Shown here piece after piece: positions 8,411 through 16,522 of a DNA stretch of 45,259 bases (position 1 is its first letter; each line of letters starts with the position of its first letter). A program made the position numbers and the translations under genes. Source of the DNA: Bacteroidetes bacterium OLB10 (lineage in GTDB: Bacteria; Bacteroidota; Bacteroidia; AKYH767-A; OLB10); NCBI GenBank assembly GCA_001567275.1, contig LNBX01000039.1, positions 1 to 45,259 of the forward strand, written 5' to 3'. The notes under the pieces were generated by a model. It worked only from the letters and a program-made list of their open reading frames with translations. It had not been told where the DNA came from and did no database searches.

Positions 8411-9460
8411 TTAGTTTTTAATTTCTTTCAGAAAAACAAGATAGGTCGGGAAGTGGTCGCTGTATCCACCTATGTAACGATCGAAATCATAGGTACGCAT
8501 GGGATAACCTTTGTAGCGTCCTGTTTTCTGCACCATATATTCCCGTCTGAAAATATGCGCATCTTTAAAGAAAAATCCGGATTGCGACTTATTCAGCCAT
8601 CCTGATGAAATCATTATCTGATCAAACAGATTCCATGCATCATTATAGGCCAGAGTACCTATGCCTTTGGTGTAAAAATCAGTAAACGGATTATACATTC
8701 CTCCCCGTTTTACTTTTGATTTGTCGCCTGTAGCTTTCAACACCTTGGTTACACTGGGGCTTAAAGGGTCATCGTTAAGGTCGCCCATTACCACAATTTT
8801 TGCATCGGCATTGATGGCGGTGATGGAATCAATCTTATGTTTACAAACTGCAGCTGCAGCTGCACGGCTGGGTGCCGAGGCTTCTTCGCCTCCTCTGCGC
8901 GAAGGCCAGTGACCTACCATGATGTGTATAGGTTCACCAAGATACATTCCATAAACATACAAGATGTCTCTCGTGTAATATTCGGGATTTTCGGGAGTGC
9001 GCAAATCCACAAAAAGTGGTTCACTGAATTTTGGCGTAAAATATTTCGGATTATATATCAATCCTACATCTACTCCGCGTTTGTCAGGTGAATCGTAATG
9101 TACAAACTGCAGATTGCGTTGTTTAAGTTTGGGCTCATTAAGCAAATCTTTCAGCACACTTCCGTTTTCAATTTCGGCACATCCTAAAATTGAAAATCCA
9201 TCCGGTGACTGGTCAGTACCTATGAGTGAGAGTACATCAGAAAGTTTTGAAAGTTTATCAAGGTAAACCTTTCCGGTATAGTTTTTACTTCCTGTCGGAG
9301 TAAACTCTTCATCATTTACTTCAGGCTGGTTGATGGTATCAAACAAATTTTCGAGATTATAAAAACCTATAATTCCTATCTGATAACTTTTCTTGTTCTG
9401 TGCATGGACATTGAATGTCAGCAGTGCTGCAACAGCTAATGCAAAATATTTTTTTATCAT
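8411..9460 (-). CDS. Secreted endonuclease/exonuclease/phosphatase-family protein
   Basis: A 349-residue protein with a Sec signal peptide (residues 1-20, ending NVHAQ) and an EEP metallohydrolase domain. Visible active-site elements are FYNLENLFD (33-41), the metal-ligand Glu96 in GCAEIEN, His184 in VGHWPSRRGGEE, GDLNDDP (226-232) and a C-terminal YSDHFPTY. Family members hydrolyse phosphodiester or phosphomonoester bonds in nucleic acids, lipids or nucleotides, and many Bacteroidota secrete such proteins. The substrate cannot be set from sequence. A -7 box (rc TAGCTTTG, 9465-9472) ends 4 nt before the ATG, so the transcript is probably leaderless. Confidence 0.9.
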   Translation of the reverse strand: MIKKYFALAVAALLTFNVHAQNKKSYQIGIIGFYNLENLFDTINQPEVNDEEFTPTGSKNYTGKVYLDKLSKLSDVLSLIGTDQSPDGFSILGCAEIENGSVLKDLLNEPKLKQRNLQFVHYDSPDKRGVDVGLIYNPKYFTPKFSEPLFVDLRTPENPEYYTRDILYVYGMYLGEPIHIMVGHWPSRRGGEEASAPSRAAAAAVCKHKIDSITAINADAKIVVMGDLNDDPLSPSVTKVLKATGDKSKVKRGGMYNPFTDFYTKGIGTLAYNDAWNLFDQIMISSGWLNKSQSGFFFKDAHIFRREYMVQKTGRYKGYPMRTYDFDRYIGGYSDHFPTYLVFLKEIKN

Positions 9461-9464
9461 GCGG

Positions 9465-9472
9465 CAAAGCTA
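9465..9472 (-). promoter_or_regulatory. -7 promoter box of the secreted EEP gene
   Basis: On the minus strand the sequence reads TAGCTTTG, a full TAnnTTTG match, followed by CCGC and then the ATG. The 4-nt gap predicts a start of transcription at or next to the start codon. Confidence 0.55.
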
Positions 9473-9556
9473 ATAATACAGCATTATATGATGATGAAAT
9501 TCAATCAAATTTTATAGTTCTTTGTTTCAATAGCTGTATCTGACATGATTTAATTT

Positions 9557-10678
9557 TCAGAATTCCTCAAGTTCGTAGTTGGTACTTCGTCCTCCCTGTT
9601 GCTCTTGTCGTAAAATTCCTTTATCAATTAAATCTTTGATGTCGCGTAAGGCAGTGTCGGGTGAACACTTAGCCATCTTTGCCCATTTGGAAGATTTCAG
9701 TTTCCCCTCTAATCCATCAAGCAGTCTGTTTAATATCATTCTCTGCCGATGATTAAGTGTTGTATGCTCATGATTTTTCCAAAACACTGATTTACGCAAT
9801 ATTTTGTGCAAAGTAACTTCTGTTGCCATTAGAGAATTTTTCAGGCAATGCAAAAACCAAATTAACCAATCTGTAATGTCGCCACTGCTGTACTGAACTT
9901 TTTGTAAAACTTCATAATATTTTTTTCGTTCAACCAAAATCTGACTCGACATACTGTAAAAGCGTTCAGAAGTTTTATCTGCTCGTGCAAGCATCATATC
10001 AGAAATTGCTCTTGCAATTCTTCCGTTGCCATCATCAAACGGATGTATGATAATAAACCAAAAGTGAGCTATTGCAGCTTTGAGTAATGGGTCTATGAGA
10101 GTATCATCGTTGAACCATTTTATAAATTTTTTCATTTCATCCTTTACCATGTCAGCAGAAACGGCTTCGTAATGGACTTTTTCTTTTCCCATTGCACCCG
10201 AAACAATTTGCATCTCTCCACTACGGTAACGCCCAACTTCAATTTTGTGCATTCCACTGTGGCCTGTAGGAAACAGTGAAGCGTGCCATCCGAATAATCG
10301 TTTGTTGGTTAAAGATTTTTGATAATTCTGAGTGGCATCAAGCATCATCTCTACAATTCCATCTACATTTCTGTTAGTACGCACAAGTCCTGCAATATTT
10401 ATTCCTAATCGCCTTGCAATAGACGAACGAACCTGATTGTAGTCAAGTTTTTCACCTTCTATTTCAGATGACTTAATCACGTCAAGTGTCAAAGTGGTAA
10501 GCGTAGCTTCTTCCTTAGCTGCAAAACCGAAAGTGCTCATTTGCCCCACAATTCTGCCTTGTATGTTACGTACTTCGCCAAAGATTGAATTGATATCTTT
10601 TTCACGCCAAGTGAAATTCGGCCAGTTTTTGTAATTGTAAATGTATTTTGCCACTGCCTGAAGTTGTTCCTGCGACAA
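9557..10678 (-). CDS. Fic-family AMPylator with C-terminal winged helix
   Basis: A 373-residue Fic protein that transfers AMP (or a similar group) to a protein target. The N-terminal DUF4172-type region carries the inhibitory motif SSEIEG (S70 and E74-G75), which blocks ATP binding in class II Fic enzymes. The catalytic Fic motif HPFDDGNGRIAR is intact at 212-223 (His212), with a flap region upstream. Residues about 305-373 look like a winged helix-turn-helix. There is no in-frame ATG before Met47: the frame is closed upstream of a TTG at 10678 (stop at 10688-10690), so TTG is the likely start. A palindromic repeat block directly upstream suggests autoregulation. No antitoxin gene is adjacent. 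Confidence 0.92.
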   Translation of the reverse strand: MSQEQLQAVAKYIYNYKNWPNFTWREKDINSIFGEVRNIQGRIVGQMSTFGFAAKEEATLTTLTLDVIKSSEIEGEKLDYNQVRSSIARRLGINIAGLVRTNRNVDGIVEMMLDATQNYQKSLTNKRLFGWHASLFPTGHSGMHKIEVGRYRSGEMQIVSGAMGKEKVHYEAVSADMVKDEMKKFIKWFNDDTLIDPLLKAAIAHFWFIIIHPFDDGNGRIARAISDMMLARADKTSERFYSMSSQILVERKKYYEVLQKVQYSSGDITDWLIWFLHCLKNSLMATEVTLHKILRKSVFWKNHEHTTLNHRQRMILNRLLDGLEGKLKSSKWAKMAKCSPDTALRDIKDLIDKGILRQEQQGGRSTNYELEEF

Positions 10679-10685
10679 ATATACT

Positions 10686-10732
10686 AATTATTCTCCGCAA
10701 ATATGCGGTGAATACGTAAATTATTCTCCGCA
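10686..10732. promoter_or_regulatory. Three-half-site operator upstream of fic
   Basis: AATTATTCTCCGCA occurs twice in direct orientation (10686-10699 and 10719-10732), with an inverted copy TGCGGTGAATA (10704-10714) between them. The outer copies pair with the middle one with 10 of 11 bases matching, forming two overlapping palindromes with 4- and 7-nt spacers. The first half-site begins only 8 nt before the TTG start, so a bound protein would cover the translation and probably the transcription start. The C-terminal winged helix of the Fic protein is an obvious candidate binder (inference). Confidence 0.65.
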
Positions 10733-10803
10733 TCACCTCATACAAAAAAACGCTGCCGGAGTATAAATTTCAGATAATTGATGTAACTCAATCATCATAA
10801 CCA

Positions 10804-11151
10804 TTACTTATCTTTTTCTTCCAGATGAAAACGATGCATGATGCGGTGAATAACCGGTGCAAGAAAAACAGCAATTGTTGTCATAAATGCCACTCCGCTG
10901 TAGAGTGCATAAATACTTGCAAATACCTTTGATGAAGTATTGGTCATTGGATGCACCGGCCCCATGCCCGTAAGAATCATGCTTGCATCCAGCAGCGAGT
11001 CAACCCATGAAAGGTTATTGAGAAAATGATAACCTGCCATTCCGAGCAGCAATGAAAATATGAGCATTTGCGCAGCCAAAATAGTGTTTCTGATAACCCT
11101 CTTTTTGAAGACTTCATAACTGGCCAGGGGTGCCGACTTGTGTTCGTACAT
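10804..11151 (-). CDS. Two-helix membrane protein with a K+-channel-like pore loop
   Basis: The family is not recognised with certainty. The 115 residues form an amphipathic N-terminus, TM1 (about 20-43), a re-entrant-like segment (about 48-66, WVDSLLDASMILTGMGP), TM2 (about 77-103) and a short charged tail. This TM-pore-TM plan resembles one subunit of a 2TM ion channel. The position of the TVGYG filter is taken by TGMGP (61-65), so potassium selectivity is doubtful. It stands alone on the minus strand, divergent from the T9SS protein gene. Alternatives include a non-channel membrane protein with a coincidental layout. Confidence 0.7.
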   Translation of the reverse strand: MYEHKSAPLASYEVFKKRVIRNTILAAQMLIFSLLLGMAGYHFLNNLSWVDSLLDASMILTGMGPVHPMTNTSSKVFASIYALYSGVAFMTTIAVFLAPVIHRIMHRFHLEEKDK

Positions 11152-11259
11152 AGTGCAGAATTTTATAGAGCGAACCTATGAAACTTAACGGATTTTCGGT
11201 GTAAGATTTTAAGTTATTGTCAACAACCGGCCACAGTATTTTTCGTATTCTGTCTGTTT

Positions 11260-13335
11260 ATGTCAGTCAGCATCCGCAAGATTTTCATTTTTCTGTTTAT
11301 TGCTATGGCAATATGCTCTGTCTTGCACGGACAAACGGTGTTATCCAATCAACCTGAACAGGATTGTTTTGGCGCTATTCCCATCTGCAATACTACCTAC
11401 AGCACCACATCTTCCTATTCAGGGTCAGGAATCATACCCAACGAAATCAACATCAACTACTCTTGTCTTTCTTCAGGCGAAAAAAATGATGTGTGGTATC
11501 TGTTCCGCACGCACTCTGCAGGGTATATCAGTTTTACCATCACTCCTGTGAATCCGCAGGACGATTACGACTGGGCTGTTTTCAATATCACTCATACTTC
11601 CTGTTCAAATATTTACAACGATCCTTCCATGGAAGTAAGTTGTAATTACGATGCCAACATAGGCTGCAACGGTGTAACAGGTCCCAATGGCAATCAGGGC
11701 CCCTGCGGACAAACAGAATCTGTCATCAGCGTGCAGGCAAATGAAATTTATCTTATCAACATCAGCAACTATTCTTCATCGCAAAGTGGTTATACCATTG
11801 ACTTTGGAGAATCTACTGCAACCATTTTTGATACACTGCCTCCACGCGCATTAAACGATACACTGAGTTGCACCCAGACATCAGTAAAAATTATTTTCAA
11901 CGAACCGGTTGCCTGCAGTTCGCTCACTTTTTCAGGAAGTGATTTTGCCATTGCTGATAATTCAGGAAATAAAATTTTTCCGCAGTCCATCACCTACGTT
12001 GGTTGCGACTCATTGCATCCATACATTACCGAAGCCGAAATATTTTTGAATGTTCCATTATCCAACAGTGCTGTTTATTACCTGTTAGCTGCCAACGGAA
12101 GCGATCAGAATACCATTGCAGACCTGTGCGGAAACTTTGTTTCAGCAGAAGATACGCTGGCAACTTTTGTGATGGTCAACAATCTTTCGGTTGACCTGGG
12201 GAGTGATGTTTACACATGCCCTTCGGCTGAATTGCCACTGCTTTATTCGCCTTCAACTTCAGCTACCGGCTACAACTGGTATCACAACGGTGTGCTTGCA
12301 GATACTACTGTTTATTATCAGCCTAACGATACAGGACAATACATTCTTTACGCCTATTCAGGCAGCATGTGTTTTGCTTCTGATACACTGGTCATTCACA
12401 CTCTTCCTTCGTTGCAGGTTTCGCTAAGTGGAAATCATTTGGTTTGCGAAGGGCAACCTCTGCCGACTTTAACTGCTGCTGTTTCTGATTCTTCAGCGTC
12501 AATATCATGGTTCGAAAACGGATTGCCTGTAGCTTCTGATACTTCACAGTATCAACCTGCGCAAACGGGTTTCATCTCCGTCACAGCAGAAGCTTCGGGT
12601 TATTGCACTTCCACTGCAACAGCGATGGTGACAACTGCTACGGCAACTGCTCCTGAAATTACAGGGCAATCACTTTGCAGAGGCAGCAGTGCTGTGTTGA
12701 ATGTTACTAATACGGGAGAAGGAAATCTGATATGGATTTTCCAAAACGATACATTGGAAGTGAATAAAAATTCCATAACAGTTACTGCCGAAGGCAACTA
12801 CATTGTAGTTTATACGGATAGCAACGGATGCACTAACTCCGACAGTCTTTCTGTGCATACAGTTGATGTTCCTTCGGAACCGCAGATCTTTTGCCCCGAA
12901 TTAAGTACGAATGGAAATACCTTCACATGGCAACCTGTTTTTGCCGAAAGTTTATTGCTGAGTACGGATGGCGGATTTAATATTCTAACCCTTGCAGGAA
13001 ATATCACTTCTTACACAACTTCCGCTTCAGTACGTAGTATTCAGCTGACTGCTGCCAACGGACAATGCCACTCACAAACCGTTGAATCTCCTCAGTGCGA
13101 AGTGTATATTACACATTTGCTCTCTCCAAACTCAGCAGACCGCTACTTCACCATCAGTGGCCTGGAAACTCCTGTGAGCCTGAATGTTTATGATGCTCAA
13201 GGCAATCAGGTTTACTCCAAGGCTGATTATCAGAACAACTGGTATGCCCCACAAATGAGACAAGGAATGTACTTCTACAGCATTAAAGCAGGAAAAGCTC
13301 ATTATCTCTCAGGAAAACTACTCATTCTAAAATAA
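11260..13335 (+). CDS. Large secreted T9SS-type protein
   Basis: A 691-residue cell-surface or secreted protein. It has a Sec signal peptide (about 1-25). An N-terminal module begins EQDCFGAIPICNTTYS and contains paired cysteines, resembling a module of Bacteroidota adhesin-like proteins. An SbsA/Ig-like stretch lies near 190-305 (DTLSCTQTSVKIIFNEPV), followed by two or three Ig/PKD-like repeats rich in Ser/Thr. The C-terminal ~70 residues (VSLNVYDAQGNQVYSK ... GMYFYSIKAGKAHYLSGKLLI) match a type A type IX secretion sorting domain. The ligand or substrate is unknown, and no catalytic motif was seen. It is monocistronic: 108 nt upstream to the divergent gene and 154 nt downstream to ppiD. Confidence 0.88.
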   Translation: MSVSIRKIFIFLFIAMAICSVLHGQTVLSNQPEQDCFGAIPICNTTYSTTSSYSGSGIIPNEININYSCLSSGEKNDVWYLFRTHSAGYISFTITPVNPQDDYDWAVFNITHTSCSNIYNDPSMEVSCNYDANIGCNGVTGPNGNQGPCGQTESVISVQANEIYLINISNYSSSQSGYTIDFGESTATIFDTLPPRALNDTLSCTQTSVKIIFNEPVACSSLTFSGSDFAIADNSGNKIFPQSITYVGCDSLHPYITEAEIFLNVPLSNSAVYYLLAANGSDQNTIADLCGNFVSAEDTLATFVMVNNLSVDLGSDVYTCPSAELPLLYSPSTSATGYNWYHNGVLADTTVYYQPNDTGQYILYAYSGSMCFASDTLVIHTLPSLQVSLSGNHLVCEGQPLPTLTAAVSDSSASISWFENGLPVASDTSQYQPAQTGFISVTAEASGYCTSTATAMVTTATATAPEITGQSLCRGSSAVLNVTNTGEGNLIWIFQNDTLEVNKNSITVTAEGNYIVVYTDSNGCTNSDSLSVHTVDVPSEPQIFCPELSTNGNTFTWQPVFAESLLLSTDGGFNILTLAGNITSYTTSASVRSIQLTAANGQCHSQTVESPQCEVYITHLLSPNSADRYFTISGLETPVSLNVYDAQGNQVYSKADYQNNWYAPQMRQGMYFYSIKAGKAHYLSGKLLILK

Positions 13336-13449
13336 TTCCACATTCTCTTCTCATTTTGATGTAACCTTCTGAAACCTTGTGTTTTAGGTCTTTTTAATAC
13401 TTCGGGATAAAAAGCTATAAAAGTTGTTCAAAAATTTCATTAACAATTG

Positions 13450-13457
13450 TATCTTCG
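13450..13457 (+). promoter_or_regulatory. -7-like promoter box of ppiD
   Basis: TATCTTCG lies 32 nt before the ATG at 13490, one base off TAnnTTTG and identical to boxes before the aldehyde dehydrogenase and acyl-CoA synthetase genes. A TTG at 13424-13426 is 23 nt upstream, slightly longer than the usual spacing. Confidence 0.4.
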
Positions 13458-13489
13458 CCCCTCGTTTTTTTAACCCCATTTATTGAGTT

Positions 13490-15586
13490 ATGGCTATTAT
13501 CGGAAAAATTCGCAACAGAGCCGGATTATTGATTGGATTCATCGGTTTGAGTATGGTAGCATTTATCCTTGGCGACCTGCTTACATCGAATCGTGTGTTT
13601 TTATCAGGCAACAGTACTACTGCAGGTGTTATTGATGGTCAAAAAATTTCTATTCAGGATTTTGAAGCCCGCGTACAACAGAACATCGAAAATTATAAAC
13701 TAAGTCAGGGAAAAGATCAGGTGGACAACCAAACTACCGATCAGCTTCGCGACCAAACCTGGGGACAGTTATTGAATGAAGAACTTATAGGCAAGCAAAT
13801 TGCAAAAACCGGTTTGGTAGTGAGTAGTGATGAATTGTTTGACATGGTTCAGGGAAATAACATTCACCCACAGATTAAGCAGGCTTTCACCGATCCAAAA
13901 ACGGGACAGTTTGATAAAAAAAATGTATTGCAGTTTTTAAAAAATATGGATAACGACCCATCAGGCCGTACTCGTGCTCAGTGGGTAAATTTCGAGAACA
14001 GCATCAAGGAAGAACGTCTGGATCAGAAATATTATGAGCTGATTAAAAAAGGTCTTTACGTAACCAAGGAAGAAGCTAAACGCGATTTTGAAGCTAAAAG
14101 CACAACTGCAACAGCTCGTTACATCATGCTCAATTACAACACCATTGCCGACAGCAGTGTGGTACTTACCGATGCCGATCTCAAAAAAGCTTATAACGAA
14201 AACATCAAACGTTATGAGCAACCTGAAGAAACACGAAAGCTTGATTATGTAGTATTTGACGTAACACCAAGCGACAACGACCGTGCAGAAATTGAGAAAA
14301 GTGTTCAGGAACTGATGACTCCTTTCAAAGAAACTACAGATGACTCCTTGTTTGTTGCACAAAACTCTGATGGCCCTGTGGACAATGCTTATCACAAACA
14401 AGGCACATTGTCTCCTGTAATCGAAACATTAATGTTTGCCGAGCAACCCGGTTTTGTTTATGGTCCTTATGTAGAAAACAACTCGTTTAATATTTCAAAA
14501 CTTAACAGCATTAAAATGCTTCCCGACTCAGTGCAGGCACGCCATATACTTTTCAAAACAGAAGGAAAAGATTCGCTGGTAGTTAAAGCTACTGCCGACA
14601 GCATTTACAATCTGATAAAAGGAGGAGCTAAGTTTGAAGAATTTGCTCACCTTTCAGAAGATCCGGGTTCAGCTATCAAAGGCGGTGATTTGGGTTGGTT
14701 CAAACAGGGAATGATGGTTCCTGAGTTCAATGATTTTTGTTTCAATAATCACAAAGGTGCTTTAGGTGTTGTAAAAACAACTTTCGGATATCATATCATT
14801 GAAATAACCAATCAGGGAGGTTTGTCTAAAAATGTGAGAGTATATACTGTTAGCCGCAAGTTGGAACCAAGCTCCAAAACATATCAGGGTATATTTTCAA
14901 AAGCAAACGATTTTGCTGCAAAAAATGCTACCGGTGACAGTTTTGACAAAGCCGTTAAAGAAGGTGGCCTCAATGTGCGCAATGTTGAAAGTCTTAAAGA
15001 AAATGACAAAACCATTCCCGGTCTTGAAAACTCACGCGAACTTATCCGCTGGGCATTCAAAGCTAAAGAAAATGATGTATCGCAACCTTTTGAGTTAGGT
15101 GATAAATTTGTTGTTGCCCATCTTATCAAAATAAAACCTGAAGGAACTTTGTCACTTGATGATGTAAAAGATCAGGTGGAGATAGAAGCCCGCAAAAACA
15201 AAAAAGCTGAAATGCTCACTGAAAAAATCAATGCATCAGGTGCAGCTCAGAGCTTGGACGGGCTGGCTGCCAAACTGGGAACTCCTGTTCAGAATCTGGA
15301 TAACGTAACCTTTGCATCACCCAACATTCCTAATGTAGGTCCTGAAATGAATGTAGTAGGTACCATCTTCGGTCTTGACAAAGGAAAAGTTTCCAAGCCT
15401 ATAAAAGGTGAACAGGGTGTATTTGTAGTTCAGGTAACTGAAATCAACAAACCTGCTGCTCCTGCCAATTATACCGATGCACAAAAGCAAGCTGAGCTTC
15501 AGCTGCAGAACCGTGCACAGTACGAAACCTTTAATGCGCTGAAAGAAAAAGCCAAGGTAAAAGACTACAGAGGTAAGTTCTATTAA
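13490..15586 (+). CDS. Peptidyl-prolyl isomerase / periplasmic chaperone PpiD-like
   Basis: A membrane-anchored periplasmic folding factor of 698 residues. An N-terminal signal anchor (about 12-32, GLLIGFIGLSMVAFILGDLL) is followed by a SurA-type N-terminal chaperone region (about 45-200). A parvulin rotamase domain lies at about 345-445 (QARHILFKTEG ... GGDLGWFKQGMMVPEF ... TTFGYHIIEI), and the C-terminal part is again chaperone-like. This matches the SurA_N_3/PPIC arrangement of Bacteroidota PpiD proteins. It probably assists folding of proteins emerging from the Sec translocon. Downstream there is a clear intrinsic terminator, so it is a single-gene unit. Confidence 0.93.
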   Translation: MAIIGKIRNRAGLLIGFIGLSMVAFILGDLLTSNRVFLSGNSTTAGVIDGQKISIQDFEARVQQNIENYKLSQGKDQVDNQTTDQLRDQTWGQLLNEELIGKQIAKTGLVVSSDELFDMVQGNNIHPQIKQAFTDPKTGQFDKKNVLQFLKNMDNDPSGRTRAQWVNFENSIKEERLDQKYYELIKKGLYVTKEEAKRDFEAKSTTATARYIMLNYNTIADSSVVLTDADLKKAYNENIKRYEQPEETRKLDYVVFDVTPSDNDRAEIEKSVQELMTPFKETTDDSLFVAQNSDGPVDNAYHKQGTLSPVIETLMFAEQPGFVYGPYVENNSFNISKLNSIKMLPDSVQARHILFKTEGKDSLVVKATADSIYNLIKGGAKFEEFAHLSEDPGSAIKGGDLGWFKQGMMVPEFNDFCFNNHKGALGVVKTTFGYHIIEITNQGGLSKNVRVYTVSRKLEPSSKTYQGIFSKANDFAAKNATGDSFDKAVKEGGLNVRNVESLKENDKTIPGLENSRELIRWAFKAKENDVSQPFELGDKFVVAHLIKIKPEGTLSLDDVKDQVEIEARKNKKAEMLTEKINASGAAQSLDGLAAKLGTPVQNLDNVTFASPNIPNVGPEMNVVGTIFGLDKGKVSKPIKGEQGVFVVQVTEINKPAAPANYTDAQKQAELQLQNRAQYETFNALKEKAKVKDYRGKFY

Positions 15587-15608
15587 GAAGTTGCTTTTTC
15601 AAAATACA

Positions 15609-15641
15609 AAGGCTTTAGAACAAAAATCTAAAGCCTTTTTT
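15609..15641 (+). terminator. Intrinsic terminator of ppiD
   Basis: AAGGCTTTAGA (15609-15619) pairs with TCTAAAGCCTT (15627-15637) as an 11-bp perfect stem with a 7-nt loop, followed by a T-run. It begins 22 nt after the ppiD stop codon. Confidence 0.88.
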
Positions 15642-15644
15642 ATT

Positions 15645-15652
15645 TACATTTG
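15645..15652 (+). promoter_or_regulatory. -7 promoter box of the 41-aa membrane peptide gene
   Basis: TACATTTG is a full TAnnTTTG match immediately after the ppiD terminator. CTGC separates it from the ATG at 15657, so transcription should start at the initiation codon. Confidence 0.5.
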
Positions 15653-15656
15653 CTGC

Positions 15657-15782
15657 ATGAAAGAAGGTAAAACAAAAATGTGGTTTAAGCGGATTGGCGT
15701 AGCCGGCTTTTTCTTTTTTCTGATCAAAGGCCTGATATGGCTTGCCGTGATTTTTGGAGCTGCTGAATGGCTTAAAAAATAA
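15657..15782 (+). CDS. 41-residue single-pass membrane peptide
   Basis: The name and function are not recognised. The peptide starts with a basic stretch (MKEGKTKMWFKR), continues with one hydrophobic helix (about 13-36: IGVAGFFFFLIKGLIWLAVIFG) and ends AAEWLKK. The frame extends back to 15591, but that part contains the ppiD terminator, and the TACATTTG box placed 4 nt before ATG 15657 argues for this start. It ends 6 nt before the convergent purQ stop. It could be a small membrane-complex subunit or regulator. Codon-level conservation would be needed to prove that it is translated. Confidence 0.6.
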   Translation: MKEGKTKMWFKRIGVAGFFFFLIKGLIWLAVIFGAAEWLKK

Positions 15783-15788
15783 AGGCCA

Positions 15789-16481
15789 TCAGGCATTCAC
15801 AAAATTCAACATTGACTTAAATATTGCCAGACCATCCGTGTTTCCAAGCACTGCATCGGCAGCACGCTCAGGATGTGGCATCATTCCAAAAACATTTCTT
15901 GCTTCGTTGCAAATGCCTGCAATATTGTTCAGCGCACCGTTTGGATTTGATTCTTTGGTAACATAACCGTTCTCATCACAATAACGGAATATTACCTGAT
16001 TGTTGTTTTCAATTGCTGCAAGCGTTTTTTCATCAGCATAAAAACGTCCTTCGCCATGTGCTACAGGAATTTTTACGGGTGCACCTATTTTGAGTGATGA
16101 GGTGATGATGGTTTCGTCTGTTTCGGCTTTAATAAAAACATTTTTGCAAACAAACTGATGATGGGTGTTGTGCAACAAAGCTCCCGGCAGCAGCTGCGAT
16201 TCGCACAGAATCTGAAATCCGTTGCATACTCCAAAAACAAAACCTCCTTTGGCAGCAAACTCTTTTACTTCCTGCATAATGGGCGAAAGCTGTGCAATAG
16301 CTCCTGAACGCAAATGATCGCCATAAGAAAAACCTCCCGGCAACACTATAAAATCACAACCTTTGAGTGAATGTTCCTTATGCCATAGTTTTTCAACTTC
16401 CTGCTTCATGATGTTGCGAAGTACATAAACCATGTCTTCATCACAATTGGAGCCGGGGAATACAACTACACCGAATTTCAT
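15789..16481 (-). CDS. purQ: Phosphoribosylformylglycinamidine synthase subunit PurQ
   Basis: This is the glutaminase subunit of FGAM synthase in purine biosynthesis. It supplies ammonia to PurL, with PurS as the third subunit. The 230 residues form a class I glutamine amidotransferase with the nucleophile Cys86 in GVCNGFQIL and His203/Glu205 in PHPERAAD. FPGSNCDEDM (8-17) is typical of the family, and the length matches stand-alone PurQ. purS and purL are not in the window, so the gene is isolated. A -7 box (rc TAATTTTG, 16501-16508) lies 19 nt before the ATG. Confidence 0.96.
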   Translation of the reverse strand: MKFGVVVFPGSNCDEDMVYVLRNIMKQEVEKLWHKEHSLKGCDFIVLPGGFSYGDHLRSGAIAQLSPIMQEVKEFAAKGGFVFGVCNGFQILCESQLLPGALLHNTHHQFVCKNVFIKAETDETIITSSLKIGAPVKIPVAHGEGRFYADEKTLAAIENNNQVIFRYCDENGYVTKESNPNGALNNIAGICNEARNVFGMMPHPERAADAVLGNTDGLAIFKSMLNFVNA

Positions 16482-16500
16482 TTTGTAAAATTTTCTTTTA

Positions 16501-16508
16501 CAAAATTA
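16501..16508 (-). promoter_or_regulatory. -7 promoter box of purQ
   Basis: On the minus strand the sequence reads TAATTTTG, 19 nt before the purQ ATG. A TTG (+ strand CAA at 16526-16528) is 17 nt further upstream, a little short of the usual 19-21 nt. Confidence 0.45.
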
Positions 16509-16522
16509 ATCAAAAAATTTCG

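Noticed and set aside
15591..15656. Extended start of the 41-aa membrane peptide
   Set aside because: The extension translates the ppiD terminator hairpin, and the promoter box lies within it.
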